From: Halobacillus sp. Marseille-Q1614
GTDB taxonomy: Bacteria; Bacillota; Bacilli; Bacillales; Halobacillaceae
Length of the DNA stretch: 64,000 bases
Reading direction: 5' to 3'
Assembly (NCBI RefSeq): GCF_902809865.1
Contig: NZ_CADDWH010000001.1
Location: 992,001 to 1,056,000 of the forward strand
Shown here: in pieces, positions 11,534 to 19,657 of the stretch
How the letters are laid out: every line of letters begins with the position of its first letter
Position numbering within the stretch: the first letter of the stretch is position 1
Notes under the pieces: model-generated
The model's database searches: none
What the model was told of the DNA's origin: nothing
What the model saw: only the letters and a program-made list of their open reading frames with translations
Translations under genes and position numbers: made by a program

Positions 11534-12289
11534 ATGCAGAGATATTTCGTAAAAGAAGATCATTGGGATGAATCCTTGGTTTATATCGAAGGGGAAGATT
11601 TTCATCATATAACGAACGTAATGAGAATGAAGGTAGACGACTTCTTAATTTGTATTCATCCTGAAAAAGGGGCAGCGAAATGTAAGATTGAAGAGGTCCT
11701 AGATAAAGAAAAGGTCGTATGTTCTGTTCTCGAATGGTTAAAGGAAGACATTGAGCTGCCGGTGGCCGTTTCGATTGTCCAAAGCCTTGGTAAAGGGGAC
11801 AAGCTTGAGCAGGTGGTTCAAAAAGGAACAGAGCTTGGGGCCGATTCCTTCGTTCCTTTCCAGGCTGACCGCTCAGTAGCTAAATGGGATGGCAAGAAAG
11901 CCATGAAGAAAATTCGACGGTTAGCTAAAATAGCAAAAGAAGCCAGTGAACAGTCTGAACGCACGAAAATTCCGGAAGTCCACCCCCTTATGGCACTGTC
12001 GGACGTTTTGGAATATGCCTCTTCGTTTAATACGAAGCTGTTTGCCTTTGAGGAGGAAGCCCGAAAAGGTACTCATCATACGCTTAAGGGCCAGCTGGAA
12101 GGGATATCAGAAGGCAGCTCTGTCATTATTGCTTTTGGGCCAGAAGGCGGATTCTCTGAAAAGGAAGCGGAAACCCTTAAATCTGAGGGGTTTAACCCTG
12201 TCCGGTTAGGACGAAGAATTCTGCGGATGGAAACGGCCCCCCTTTATTTCCTGTCTGCCGTTTCCTATGAAATGGAAGAACGAAGGTAA
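11534..12289 (+). CDS. rsmE: 16S rRNA (uracil1498-N3)-methyltransferase RsmE
   Basis: SPOUT-class methyltransferase that modifies U1498 of 16S rRNA. The 251-residue protein has an N-terminal PUA-like domain and a C-terminal trefoil knot with IAFGPEGGFSEKE and LGRRILRMETAPLY, the SAM-binding knot motifs. The ATG at 11534 follows AAGGTGA. It is the last gene of the prmA pair and is followed by a terminator. Confidence 0.95.
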   Translation: MQRYFVKEDHWDESLVYIEGEDFHHITNVMRMKVDDFLICIHPEKGAAKCKIEEVLDKEKVVCSVLEWLKEDIELPVAVSIVQSLGKGDKLEQVVQKGTELGADSFVPFQADRSVAKWDGKKAMKKIRRLAKIAKEASEQSERTKIPEVHPLMALSDVLEYASSFNTKLFAFEEEARKGTHHTLKGQLEGISEGSSVIIAFGPEGGFSEKEAETLKSEGFNPVRLGRRILRMETAPLYFLSAVSYEMEERR

Positions 12290-12324
12290 CCACTCAGGCG
12301 CCAAGTCTGAAGTGGTTTTTTTTC
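12288..12324 (+). terminator. Terminator after rsmE
   Basis: AACCACT...AGTGGTT with an inner CAG/CTG pair, then a run of eight or more T. The stem includes the rsmE stop codon. Confidence 0.75.
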
Positions 12325-12338
12325 TTTTGACCTTTTGA

Positions 12339-12442
12339 AAAGGAGACTCGCTCGCTTTCCAGGGCTAATCCGAGCCTCCCGAGAAAACCAGACTTCGGAT
12401 TCTCGTATTGTCCGTTTTTCCCCAGGGCTCTCACAGAACTCC
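12339..12442 (-). repeat. Dispersed intergenic repeat, copy A
   Basis: Read on the minus strand, this roughly 105-bp segment lines up with 57608-57721: both contain AGTTCTG, CCTG, GGAAAAACG, CGAGA, a GTTTT block, GGCTCGG, GCGA and GTCTC in the same order. Both keep an AAAAC...GTTTT inverted repeat in the middle, so the element may fold as RNA or DNA. It fills most of the rsmE-deoC gap. The small ORF at 12408-12635 reads through it and is not credible. Confidence 0.65.
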
Positions 12443-12544
12443 TTGCTTTTTTATCCAATATCATCCATGTCGTTTAACAACGCCTTCTATTAAATGTCAT
12501 AGAGTTCTTCATCATACCAATGACAGCCCTTACATGCTCGCTTT

Positions 12545-12571
12545 TTGCACAGTTCCGTGCTATGATACAAT
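12545..12571 (+). promoter_or_regulatory. Possible promoter for deoC
   Basis: TTGCAC (12545-12550) and TACAAT (12566-12571), with a short 15-bp spacer. Transcription would start just before deoC. Confidence 0.4.
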
Positions 12572-12606
12572 AGATGTACGAACAACTGATGAAGGGAAGT
12601 ATTCAA

Positions 12607-13278
12607 ATGGAACAAAATTTAGCGAAAATGATTGATCATACACAGTTAAAACCTGATACTACAAAAGACAAAATTGAACAGATCTGTGCAGAAGCCAAAG
12701 AACATCAGTTTATGTCGGTATGTGTAAACCCGCATTGGGTCAGCTATTGCAAAGAGCTGCTGAAAGGTACAGATGTAAAAGTATGTACAGTTATCGGTTT
12801 CCCTCTTGGAGCGACCACAACAGAAACAAAAGTTTTTGAAACAAAGCAGGCGATTGAAAACGGAGCCACAGAAGTAGATATGGTCATTAATGTTGGAGAA
12901 CTGAAATCCGGCAATAAAGACTTTGTCTTAAAAGATATTGAAGCAGTCGTTCAGGCGGCAGCAGGAAAAGCGTTAGTCAAAGTAATCATCGAAACCTCTC
13001 TGTTAACAGAAGACGAAAAAATCACAGCATCCCAGCTGACTAAAGAAGGCGGCGCTGATTTTGTAAAAACATCTACAGGCTTCTCCGGCGGCGGAGCGAC
13101 AGTCGAAGATATAAGCCTTATGCGTAAGACAGTAGGCCCTGACTTAGGCGTCAAAGCTTCCGGTGGAGTAAGAGACCTCGAAGGTGCTAAGGCCGTTATT
13201 GAAGCAGGAGCGACAAGAATTGGCGCGAGTGCCGGAATCGCTATTATCAGCGGAGAGCAAGGCTCCTCTGATTATTAA
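12607..13278 (+). CDS. deoC: Deoxyribose-phosphate aldolase (DeoC)
   Basis: Class I aldolase converting 2-deoxyribose 5-phosphate to glyceraldehyde 3-phosphate and acetaldehyde in deoxynucleoside salvage. Motifs: [45 protein letters not shown] (Schiff-base Lys) and [12 protein letters not shown] 12574 extends the frame by 11 residues, but ATG 12607 follows GAAGGGA and gives the normal 223-residue protein. It is monocistronic, with a repeat upstream and a terminator downstream. In B. subtilis the gene after rsmE (yqeU) is mtaB (yqeV); no mtaB is present here. Confidence 0.96.
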   Translation: MEQNLAKMIDHTQLKPDTTKDKIEQICAEAKEHQFMSVCVNPHWVSYCKELLKGTDVKVCTVIGFPLGATTTETKVFETKQAIENGATEVDMVINVGELKSGNKDFVLKDIEAVVQAAAGKALVKVIIETSLLTEDEKITASQLTKEGGADFVKTSTGFSGGGATVEDISLMRKTVGPDLGVKASGGVRDLEGAKAVIEAGATRIGASAGIAIISGEQGSSDY

Positions 13279-13287
13279 TTTCAACTG

Positions 13288-13327
13288 GTCCATTTGTCAT
13301 AAGGCAAATGGGCTTTTTTTTCATTTT
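13288..13327 (+). terminator. Terminator after deoC
   Basis: GTCCATTTG pairs with CAAATGGGC (one G-U), followed by eight T and a second T-run. Confidence 0.85.
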
Positions 13328-13372
13328 TTTCATACAAATTCTAATTTGCGAGCCCATCTCCTTCGAAAAAAG

Positions 13373-13401
13373 TTGACCGTGCTCTATTGATATAATATAA
13401 T
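13373..13401 (+). promoter_or_regulatory. SigA-type promoter for rpsU-yqeY
   Basis: TTGACC (13373-13378), exactly 17 bp, TATAAT (13396-13401). It leaves a leader of about 65 bases before rpsU. Confidence 0.85.
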
Positions 13402-13471
13402 TGTCGAAGGTATGGGAGATCTCCATACTTTTAGAAACAGTTTTTTTTTGCTTCGGAGGGAGGGAAATAGC

Positions 13472-13645
13472 ATGTCAAAAACAACTCGCGTGCGTAAAAA
13501 CGAGTCACTTGAAGATGCTCTTCGTCGCTTCAAGCGCGATGTATCGAAAAGCGGTGCATTAGCTGAATATCGTAAGCGTGAATATTACGATAAGCCTAGC
13601 GTTCGCCGTAAGAAAAAATCTGAGGCCGCTAGAAAGCGCAAGTAG
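13472..13645 (+). CDS. rpsU: Ribosomal protein S21
   Basis: Small basic 30S protein of 57 residues ([20 protein letters not shown], ending in [11 protein letters not shown]). A GTG-type extension to 13412 exists, but ATG 13472 follows GGAGGGAGGG and gives the family length. The leader (13410-13428) contains a GTATGG...CCATAC hairpin followed by T-rich sequence, which could attenuate or autoregulate; this is inference. yqeY starts 21 bp later and is cotranscribed. Confidence 0.97.
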   Translation: MSKTTRVRKNESLEDALRRFKRDVSKSGALAEYRKREYYDKPSVRRKKKSEAARKRK

Positions 13646-13666
13646 TGATAAAAGAGGTGTCATTCA

Positions 13667-14113
13667 ATGACGATTACAGAACGCCTTAATCAAGATATGA
13701 AAACAGCGATGAAGGCTAGAGACAAAAAAACTCTTTCCACAATTCGCATGGTCAAAGCTTCACTTCAAAATGAAGCGATCAAACTAGGTAAAAATGAACT
13801 ATCTGAAGAAGAAGAACTTACTGTTTTATCTCGCGAAGTAAAACAGAGAAAAGATTCCCTCCACGAGTTTAAAGAAGCTGGACGCGGAGATCTTGTAGAA
13901 GAACTTGATGAAGAAATTAAGATTTTACAAGTATATATGCCGAAACAGCTGTCCGACTCAGAACTTGAGCAGATTGTTCAGGAAACCATTCAAGAGGTAG
14001 GAGCTTCATCTAAAGCCGACATGGGTAAAGTCATGAGTGCTGTTATGCCGAAAGTAAAAGGTAAAACAGAAGGATCTAAGGTGAATCAGCTCGTACTTAA
14101 GAAGTTATCATAA
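13667..14113 (+). CDS. yqeY: YqeY (GatB/YqeY domain protein)
   Basis: A 148-residue helical protein with the YqeY domain also found at the C-terminus of GatB, a tRNA-binding region of the amidotransferase. Typical blocks are [38 protein letters not shown] and [15 protein letters not shown]. Its precise role is unknown; a tRNA-linked function is suggested by the domain. It follows rpsU as in other Bacillaceae and is closed by a strong terminator. Confidence 0.93.
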   Translation: MTITERLNQDMKTAMKARDKKTLSTIRMVKASLQNEAIKLGKNELSEEEELTVLSREVKQRKDSLHEFKEAGRGDLVEELDEEIKILQVYMPKQLSDSELEQIVQETIQEVGASSKADMGKVMSAVMPKVKGKTEGSKVNQLVLKKLS

Positions 14114-14120
14114 GTGAGAA

Positions 14121-14153
14121 AAAGTCTCTCTTTTTAAAAGAGAGACTTTTTTT
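14121..14153 (+). terminator. Terminator after yqeY
   Basis: AAAGTCTCTCTTTT pairs with AAAAGAGAGACTTT, followed by T7. Confidence 0.9.
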
Positions 14154-14160
14154 AGATTTA

Positions 14161-14189
14161 TGAAACTTAGTACATAATAAAACCGTATA
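14161..14189 (+). promoter_or_regulatory. SigW-type (ECF) promoter for nfeD-floA-yqfB
   Basis: TGAAAC (14161-14166), 17 bp, CGTATA (14184-14189): an exact fit to the Bacillus SigW consensus. The B. subtilis yqeZ-yqfA-yqfB operon is known to depend on SigW, so the orthologous operon here is expected to be induced by cell-envelope stress. Confidence 0.88.
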
Positions 14190-14228
14190 TAAGATGTTCA
14201 GCGAAAGTCACAGATGGGAGGGGAGAAA

Positions 14229-15578
14229 GTGAAGAAGATACGCCTCGCAATATGCACTTTGCTGGTGGTCATTGCATCAGGGCTGTCCCTGTACCATATG
14301 ATCGGCACTGTTAGCGCTGATGGAGAAGGTAAGCAGGTCTACGTTATTCCTGTTGAGAATACAGTAGAGCGAGGCATGACGGCCTTTTTAGAAAGGACGA
14401 CGAGCGAAGCGGTCGATGCAGGAGCCGACCATATAATCTTTGAAATCGACACGCCCGGCGGCCGGGTCGATGCAGCCGGCGCCATTGGAGAACTGTTTCA
14501 GGATTTAGAAATTCCTAATACTGCTTTCGTCACAAGCCAGGCTTACTCAGCCGGTTCTTATATTGCGCTGAATGCGGATCAGATTTATATGAAGCAGCAA
14601 GCAACAATGGGAGCCTCAGGGGTGATCAACTCTGATGGTACAGCCGCAGATAAAAAAGCCCAGTCTGCCTGGATTTCTTCAATGGTAGCTGCTGCTGAAT
14701 CTAACAACAGGGATCCTTTGTACGCCAGGGCTATGGCTGACAGCTCGGTCGATCTGCCGGAGTATGGGGCGCCAGAAGGCGAATTTTTGACTTTAGGTCC
14801 TACAGATGCTGTGGAAGTGGGATATGCGGAAGGAATTGTCCGGTATAGAGTTGAATTGTTAAGCGAGCTTGGTCTCTCTGAGGCTACTATCGTTGAAACC
14901 AGTCCTACGCCTGCCGAGAACTTTGCCCGATTTCTTACAGACCCTGTAGTGATTCCCATTCTTTTATCTGTTGCCAGCATTGGCCTGGTCGTTGAATTAT
15001 ATTCCCCAGGTTTTGGTATTCCGGGGATTATGGGCGTACTGGCGCTGGTCCTGTTTTTCTATGGGCATATCGTAGCTGGCCTTGCCGGTTATGAATCCAT
15101 TATATTGCTCATAATAGGAATTGGGCTTATTGTCACCGAATTCTTTGTGGCCAGTGGGATCCTCGGTATTATTGGAATTGTGGCCGTAGTTGCTTCCTTA
15201 ATGCTTTCATCAGCAGATATGGGACAGATGGCGTTGAGTTTAGGGATTGCCATGATAGCAACGATTGCCGTCTCTATTATCCTGTTTCGGTATATTGGGT
15301 TTGGGAACCGGGGATTATTTAAACGTATCATTTTAAATGATACAACATCGACAGAGCGTGGGTATGTAAGTTCTGTTACTCGCCTGGAGCTCATTGGATT
15401 AGAAGGGACAGCCCTTACTCCATTGCGTCCGTCCGGTACCGCTCTGTTTGATGATGAACGGCTGGATGTCGTTACGGAGGGAAACTTTGTAAAAGCAAAT
15501 CAGCGGGTCAAAATTGTGAGGACGGAAGGTTCTCGAATTGTGGTACGCGCTATTAAGAATGAGGAGGAGAAAGCATGA
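14229..15578 (+). CDS. NfeD1b-type membrane serine protease (YqeZ-like)
   Basis: Long-form NfeD, the partner of flotillins. After a signal peptide or anchor (about residues 3-24) comes a ClpP-like protease domain with EIDTPGG and [11 protein letters not shown]; the Ser in SAGS is the expected nucleophile. Four or five membrane segments follow at roughly 235-355, then the C-terminal OB-fold NfeD domain ([18 protein letters not shown]). I chose GTG 14229, five bases after GGAGGGG, giving 449 residues; ATG 14214 lies upstream of that ribosome site. It overlaps floA by four bases. Confidence 0.92.
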   Translation: MKKIRLAICTLLVVIASGLSLYHMIGTVSADGEGKQVYVIPVENTVERGMTAFLERTTSEAVDAGADHIIFEIDTPGGRVDAAGAIGELFQDLEIPNTAFVTSQAYSAGSYIALNADQIYMKQQATMGASGVINSDGTAADKKAQSAWISSMVAAAESNNRDPLYARAMADSSVDLPEYGAPEGEFLTLGPTDAVEVGYAEGIVRYRVELLSELGLSEATIVETSPTPAENFARFLTDPVVIPILLSVASIGLVVELYSPGFGIPGIMGVLALVLFFYGHIVAGLAGYESIILLIIGIGLIVTEFFVASGILGIIGIVAVVASLMLSSADMGQMALSLGIAMIATIAVSIILFRYIGFGNRGLFKRIILNDTTSTERGYVSSVTRLELIGLEGTALTPLRPSGTALFDDERLDVVTEGNFVKANQRVKIVRTEGSRIVVRAIKNEEEKA

Positions 15579-16561
15579 CGATTCAAGAACTTATGCCCAT
15601 TATTATAATTGGGATAATTATCATCGCGGTAGCTGTATTATTTACCTTTATTCCGGTAATGTTATGGATCAGCGCATTAGCAGCCGGGGTAAAAATAAGC
15701 ATACTTACTCTAATTGGGATGAGATTAAGAAGGGTAATTCCTTCCCGTGTGATCAACCCTTTAATTAAAGCACACAAAGCCGGTGTGAATGTAGATACGA
15801 ACCAGCTGGAAAGCCACTACCTTGCAGGTGGTAATGTAGACAGAGTGGTTAACGCACTTATTGCTGCCCAGCGTGCCAATATTGAATTAAGCTTTGAACG
15901 TTGTGCCGCGATTGATCTGGCGGGAAGAGACGTGTTAGAAGCGGTACAGATGAGCGTCAACCCTAAAGTGATTGAAACACCATTCATAGCCGGTGTCGCG
16001 ATTGATGGTATTGAAGTAAAAGCCAAAGCCAGAATTACCGTACGTGCCAATATTGACCGACTGGTCGGGGGTGCGGGAGAAGAAACAGTTATTGCCCGTG
16101 TTGGTGAAGGAATCGTTTCTACGATTGGTTCAAGTACTAATCACAATAAAGTGTTAGAGAATCCTGATAGGATTTCTCAAAACGTACTGGAAAAAGGGCT
16201 GGATGCCGGAACAGCTTTTGAAATCCTGTCCATTGATATTGCGGATATCGACATCGGCAAAAACATCGGAGCGATTCTTCAGACTGACCAGGCAGAAGCC
16301 GATAAGAATATCGCTCAGGCGAAAGCAGAAGAACGCCGCGCAATGGCGATCGCCCAGGAACAAGAAATGCGCGCCCGTGTACAAGAGATGCAGGCTAAAG
16401 TAGTGGAAGCAGAAGCTGAAGTACCACAAGCTCTTGCTGCAGCACTTCGTTCAGGGAAAATGGGTGTAATGGACTATATGAACTATCAGAACATTAATGC
16501 TGACACCGATATGAGAAATACACTTGGCGACATGTCGGATAAAGACCAGGATGATCAATAA
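15575..16561 (+). CDS. floA: Flotillin-like protein FloA
   Basis: SPFH-domain scaffold of functional membrane microdomains. The 328-residue protein has a hydrophobic N-terminal hairpin (about residues 8-45, Ile-rich), the SPFH core with [16 protein letters not shown], and an Ala/Glu-rich coiled-coil C-terminus ([17 protein letters not shown]). It overlaps nfeD by ATGA, so translation is coupled. The NfeD/flotillin pair is a conserved functional unit and is controlled here by the SigW-type promoter. Confidence 0.95.
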   Translation: MTIQELMPIIIIGIIIIAVAVLFTFIPVMLWISALAAGVKISILTLIGMRLRRVIPSRVINPLIKAHKAGVNVDTNQLESHYLAGGNVDRVVNALIAAQRANIELSFERCAAIDLAGRDVLEAVQMSVNPKVIETPFIAGVAIDGIEVKAKARITVRANIDRLVGGAGEETVIARVGEGIVSTIGSSTNHNKVLENPDRISQNVLEKGLDAGTAFEILSIDIADIDIGKNIGAILQTDQAEADKNIAQAKAEERRAMAIAQEQEMRARVQEMQAKVVEAEAEVPQALAAALRSGKMGVMDYMNYQNINADTDMRNTLGDMSDKDQDDQ

Positions 16562-16590
16562 TTTTCCTGAAGAGATAAAGGAGAATTTCT

Positions 16591-17079
16591 ATGAATGATC
16601 TGCTCGAGTTAATCTTTAGTAATTTTCTAATTGTGGCCGCGGTCATTGGCGGACTGATCAGCTGGTTCTCCAATTCAGCCAAGGAGGAAGAACGAAAACA
16701 GAACAGACCTCAGAGATCACGTCCAGCAGGCAGCAAGCCAGTGGGAAGACCTACTATGAAGCAAGCTTCTGCAGAAATGGAAGAAACAAAAGACAGGGTG
16801 CAGGAATATTATGAGCAGCGAAAGAAATTAGACTCAGACTCTCATGCAGAAACCAATGTTGAAAAGAACAATTACGGGACTTCCCGGTACAGTGACCGAA
16901 TGAACCAGGGTAATACGCTAGAAGTTTTAGTTCAGGAAGATTCTAAAAAAGATAAAGTTCAAATTAATTATTCGAAAAAGTGGGACCGCAGTAAACTAGC
17001 CAACGGGATTATTATGGCTGAAATACTCGGCCAGCCTCGTGCTTATAAGCCCCACAGCTCCCATCCTAGAAAAAGATAA
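16591..17079 (+). CDS. yqfB: YqfB-like membrane-anchored protein
   Basis: A 162-residue protein with one N-terminal membrane segment (about residues 8-28), a basic and Gln-rich linker, and a conserved-looking C-terminal patch (IIMAEILGQPRAYKPH). It is the third gene of the SigW-type nfeD-floA operon, 29 bp after floA, in the position of B. subtilis yqfB. It starts at ATG 16591 after AAAGGAG. Function unknown; a role alongside flotillin is inferred from context only. Confidence 0.7.
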   Translation: MNDLLELIFSNFLIVAAVIGGLISWFSNSAKEEERKQNRPQRSRPAGSKPVGRPTMKQASAEMEETKDRVQEYYEQRKKLDSDSHAETNVEKNNYGTSRYSDRMNQGNTLEVLVQEDSKKDKVQINYSKKWDRSKLANGIIMAEILGQPRAYKPHSSHPRKR

Positions 17080-17082
17080 TAA

Positions 17083-17119
17083 AACGCCCGGATTGTAGTG
17101 ATACAATTCGGGCGTTTTT
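17083..17119 (+). terminator. Terminator after yqfB
   Basis: AACGCCCGGATTGTA pairs with TACAATTCGGGCGTT, a 15-bp stem with one G-U pair, followed by T5. Confidence 0.9.
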
Positions 17120-17147
17120 CGTATGTATAGAATAAGGGGGGAGCCGG

Positions 17148-17435
17148 ATGTCAAAATGGCAAAGTCAATTTAAGAACTGGGTGAGTCAATATTTTGACCT
17201 GCCAGCTGATGTCATGCTGGATCTTCCCAGGATTACAACCATCGGGTCGATTCATGCTTACATAGAGAACTGTACAGGGTTGCTGCACTTTTCTGATACA
17301 GAAATCCGTTTGAAATACAGCAGGGGTGTCATTTCCATAAAAGGCAAAGAACTGCGCATCAAAATGATGCTTAAAGAAGAGCTGCTTTTAGAAGGAGAAC
17401 TGCAGGAAATCCAGTTTTTAAAAGATAAGGGCTAG
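17148..17435 (+). CDS. yqfC: Sporulation protein YqfC
   Basis: A 95-residue protein with the YabP/YqfC-family arrangement: a short helix, then beta-rich sequence DLPRITTIGSIHAYIENCTG and GVISIKGKELRI. The family is made in the mother cell under SigE and YqfC pairs with YqfD. It starts 12 bp before yqfD and has a GGGGGGAG ribosome site. The role in sporulation is known for the family from expression and context; the biochemical function is unclear. Confidence 0.9.
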   Translation: MSKWQSQFKNWVSQYFDLPADVMLDLPRITTIGSIHAYIENCTGLLHFSDTEIRLKYSRGVISIKGKELRIKMMLKEELLLEGELQEIQFLKDKG

Positions 17436-17446
17436 GGGGGGCAACG

Positions 17447-18631
17447 ATGGCTAAAAATCAGCTTCAGTTTCTGCATGGTCTAATAACGATAGAAGTGTCG
17501 GGAGAATATATTGAACCCTTTATAAGAACCTGTGTCCAAAAAGGCAGTCAAATATCAAATGTTAAATACTTGAACGAGAATGAGGTGCAAATGACCATCC
17601 GGCTTGAAGATTGGACAACCTTCCGCCGGCTGAGAAAAAGGTTCAGATGCAGGATTAAAGTCAAATCCACGTCAGGACTGCCTTTCTTTCTTCAGCGCAT
17701 GAAAAGGCATACCGCTTTGTGGGCGGCTGTTCTGTGCAGCTTTCTTGTCGTTATCTTAATGGCAAATACCCTCTGGTCGATTAAAATAGACGGAGTAACC
17801 CCCGAGGTGGAAGCCGAGGTCCAGACCCAGCTGAAATCATACGGGATTAAGCCGGGAAAGTTCACTTTTTCCATGAAAAAGCCCCGGGAAGTACAGCGGC
17901 TATTGCTGGAAGATGTCAGTGATTTGCTGTGGATCGGTGTGAAAAAACAAGGAACAAGCTATCAGCTGTATGGGGTTATGGAGACAAATTATGATGAGAC
18001 TGAACAGCCTAAGCCATCTAATATTGTCGCATCCAAAAAAGGGATGATTACCAGTATGTTTATTTCCAAAGGACGCCCGTTAGCAGAAGTTAATGATGTT
18101 GTGAAAAAAGGAACTCTTCTCGCTACCGGGGAACTTAAAGAGGAAAGCGGAGAATTCATTCAGTCAGAAGGAAAGGTAATGGCTGAAACATGGTACAGAG
18201 CAGAAGTTGAAATTCCCGAGAAGCAGAATATTTATTTAACCGATGGTGATTCCGTTAACTCCTATTCTTTAAAGATCGGTAAGGTGACGATTCCTGTATG
18301 GGGCTTCTGGAGAAAAGAAAGCGGAGAAGAGAGACAAGAATCGTTTGATCGAAATTTCCACATATTAAGCTGGAGACTCCCTTTTCAACTTCAAGAGACT
18401 ACTATTTATACAAACGAGCATATGACCCAGAACTTAAGCAAGAATCAAGCCGTTACAAAAGCTCAGAAAAGTGCTGAAAAATCACTCCTCAATCAGCTTG
18501 GGGAGGAGGCAGAAATAACAGAGGGAAAAATTTTGCACCAGCGTAAGGACCGTGGTAAAGTAAAATTAATCCTATTATTTAAAGTAAATGAAAATATAGC
18601 TGAAACAAAGTATGTTTCCCAAGGAGACTGA
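17447..18631 (+). CDS. yqfD: Sporulation protein YqfD
   Basis: A 394-residue membrane protein of the YqfD family. The soluble N-terminus (about 1-85) precedes one membrane segment at about 88-110 (HTALWAAVLCSFLVVIL), then a large extracytoplasmic domain with a FtsQ-like start (WSIKIDGVTPEVEAEV). It forms a SigE-type sporulation pair with yqfC; ribosome site AGGGGGGG precedes ATG 17447. phoH follows after only 2 bp, so read-through is likely. Confidence 0.9.
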   Translation: MAKNQLQFLHGLITIEVSGEYIEPFIRTCVQKGSQISNVKYLNENEVQMTIRLEDWTTFRRLRKRFRCRIKVKSTSGLPFFLQRMKRHTALWAAVLCSFLVVILMANTLWSIKIDGVTPEVEAEVQTQLKSYGIKPGKFTFSMKKPREVQRLLLEDVSDLLWIGVKKQGTSYQLYGVMETNYDETEQPKPSNIVASKKGMITSMFISKGRPLAEVNDVVKKGTLLATGELKEESGEFIQSEGKVMAETWYRAEVEIPEKQNIYLTDGDSVNSYSLKIGKVTIPVWGFWRKESGEERQESFDRNFHILSWRLPFQLQETTIYTNEHMTQNLSKNQAVTKAQKSAEKSLLNQLGEEAEITEGKILHQRKDRGKVKLILLFKVNENIAETKYVSQGD

Positions 18632-18633
18632 GT

Positions 18634-19596
18634 ATGCAAGGAGAACTTAAAACCATTGATATCCAACTAAATAATCCATCCGAAGCCCTTTCTTTATTTG
18701 GCACAGAAGACCGCCATTTAAAACAATTGGAAGAGCAGCTGAAGGTAACTATCATATCCCGCGGGGAGCGTGTCAGCGTCTCGGGAGAAGCCGAACACGT
18801 GAAGCTCGTCGAAGAGGTTTTATTAGCTGTGCTGGCCATTATCAGAAAAGGCTTAACGATCACAGAACGCGATATAGTATATGCCGTTGAACTTGCGAAA
18901 AAAGGGAAAATTAATCAATTTGAAGCTTTGTTTGAAGATGAGATTACCCGCAACGCCAAGGGGAAATCGGTACGTGTAAAGACATTAGGGCAGAGAAGTT
19001 ATGTATCTGCTATTAAAAACCACGATCTTGTTTTTGGAATCGGTCCAGCCGGAACAGGCAAAACTTACCTCGCTGTAGTTATGGCGGTGAACGCCCTGAA
19101 AAATGGTGAAGTCAAAAGAATTATTCTAACCCGCCCTGCTGTTGAGGCTGGAGAAAGTCTAGGGTTTTTACCAGGTGATCTTAAAGAAAAGGTAGACCCT
19201 TATCTTCGTCCGCTGTACGACTCGCTGCACGATGTTTTCGGAGCTGAACATACGGCCCGCCTTATCGACAGAGGAACCATTGAAATCGCACCGCTTGCTT
19301 ATATGCGGGGAAGAACATTGGATGATGCATTTGCTATATTAGACGAAGCCCAGAACACGACACCTGAACAAATGAAAATGTTCTTGACTCGTCTCGGATT
19401 CGGCTCGAAAATGATTATAACCGGGGATATCACCCAGGTCGATTTGCCAAAAGGAATGACTTCAGGCTTGAAAGTAGCCGAGCAGAAACTGGGTAATGTT
19501 AAAGGAGCTTCCTTTATTCATCTAGATCAGACAGACGTCGTACGTCACCCACTGGTTCAGCGAGTGATTGATGCTTATGAGAAGGATCCATCTTAA
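18634..19596 (+). CDS. phoH: PhoH-like ATPase
   Basis: A 320-residue P-loop ATPase with an N-terminal KH-like part and the PhoH domain. Walker A is GPAGTGKTY (near residue 135) and Walker B FAILDEAQN; GFLPGDLKEKVDPYLRP and ITGDITQVDLP are diagnostic of PhoH. The family is linked to RNA metabolism and often adjoins ybeY, as here with pgpH between. It begins 2 bp after yqfD with AAGGAGA inside the yqfD end. Confidence 0.95.
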   Translation: MQGELKTIDIQLNNPSEALSLFGTEDRHLKQLEEQLKVTIISRGERVSVSGEAEHVKLVEEVLLAVLAIIRKGLTITERDIVYAVELAKKGKINQFEALFEDEITRNAKGKSVRVKTLGQRSYVSAIKNHDLVFGIGPAGTGKTYLAVVMAVNALKNGEVKRIILTRPAVEAGESLGFLPGDLKEKVDPYLRPLYDSLHDVFGAEHTARLIDRGTIEIAPLAYMRGRTLDDAFAILDEAQNTTPEQMKMFLTRLGFGSKMIITGDITQVDLPKGMTSGLKVAEQKLGNVKGASFIHLDQTDVVRHPLVQRVIDAYEKDPS

Positions 19597-19618
19597 GGCC
19601 CGTATAAAGGGCCTTTCT
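19595..19618 (+). terminator. Weak terminator-like hairpin after phoH
   Basis: AAGGCCC (19595-19601) pairs with GGGCCTT (19609-19615) but the T-run is poor, so only partial termination is likely before pgpH. Confidence 0.4.
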
Positions 19619-19657
19619 TAATATTTTAAGATCTCTATGGGGAGGAGGGTGAAGGGT

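Noticed and set aside
12408-12635. 75-residue ORF before deoC
   Set aside because: It runs through the dispersed repeat and the deoC promoter, out of frame with deoC, without a ribosome site.
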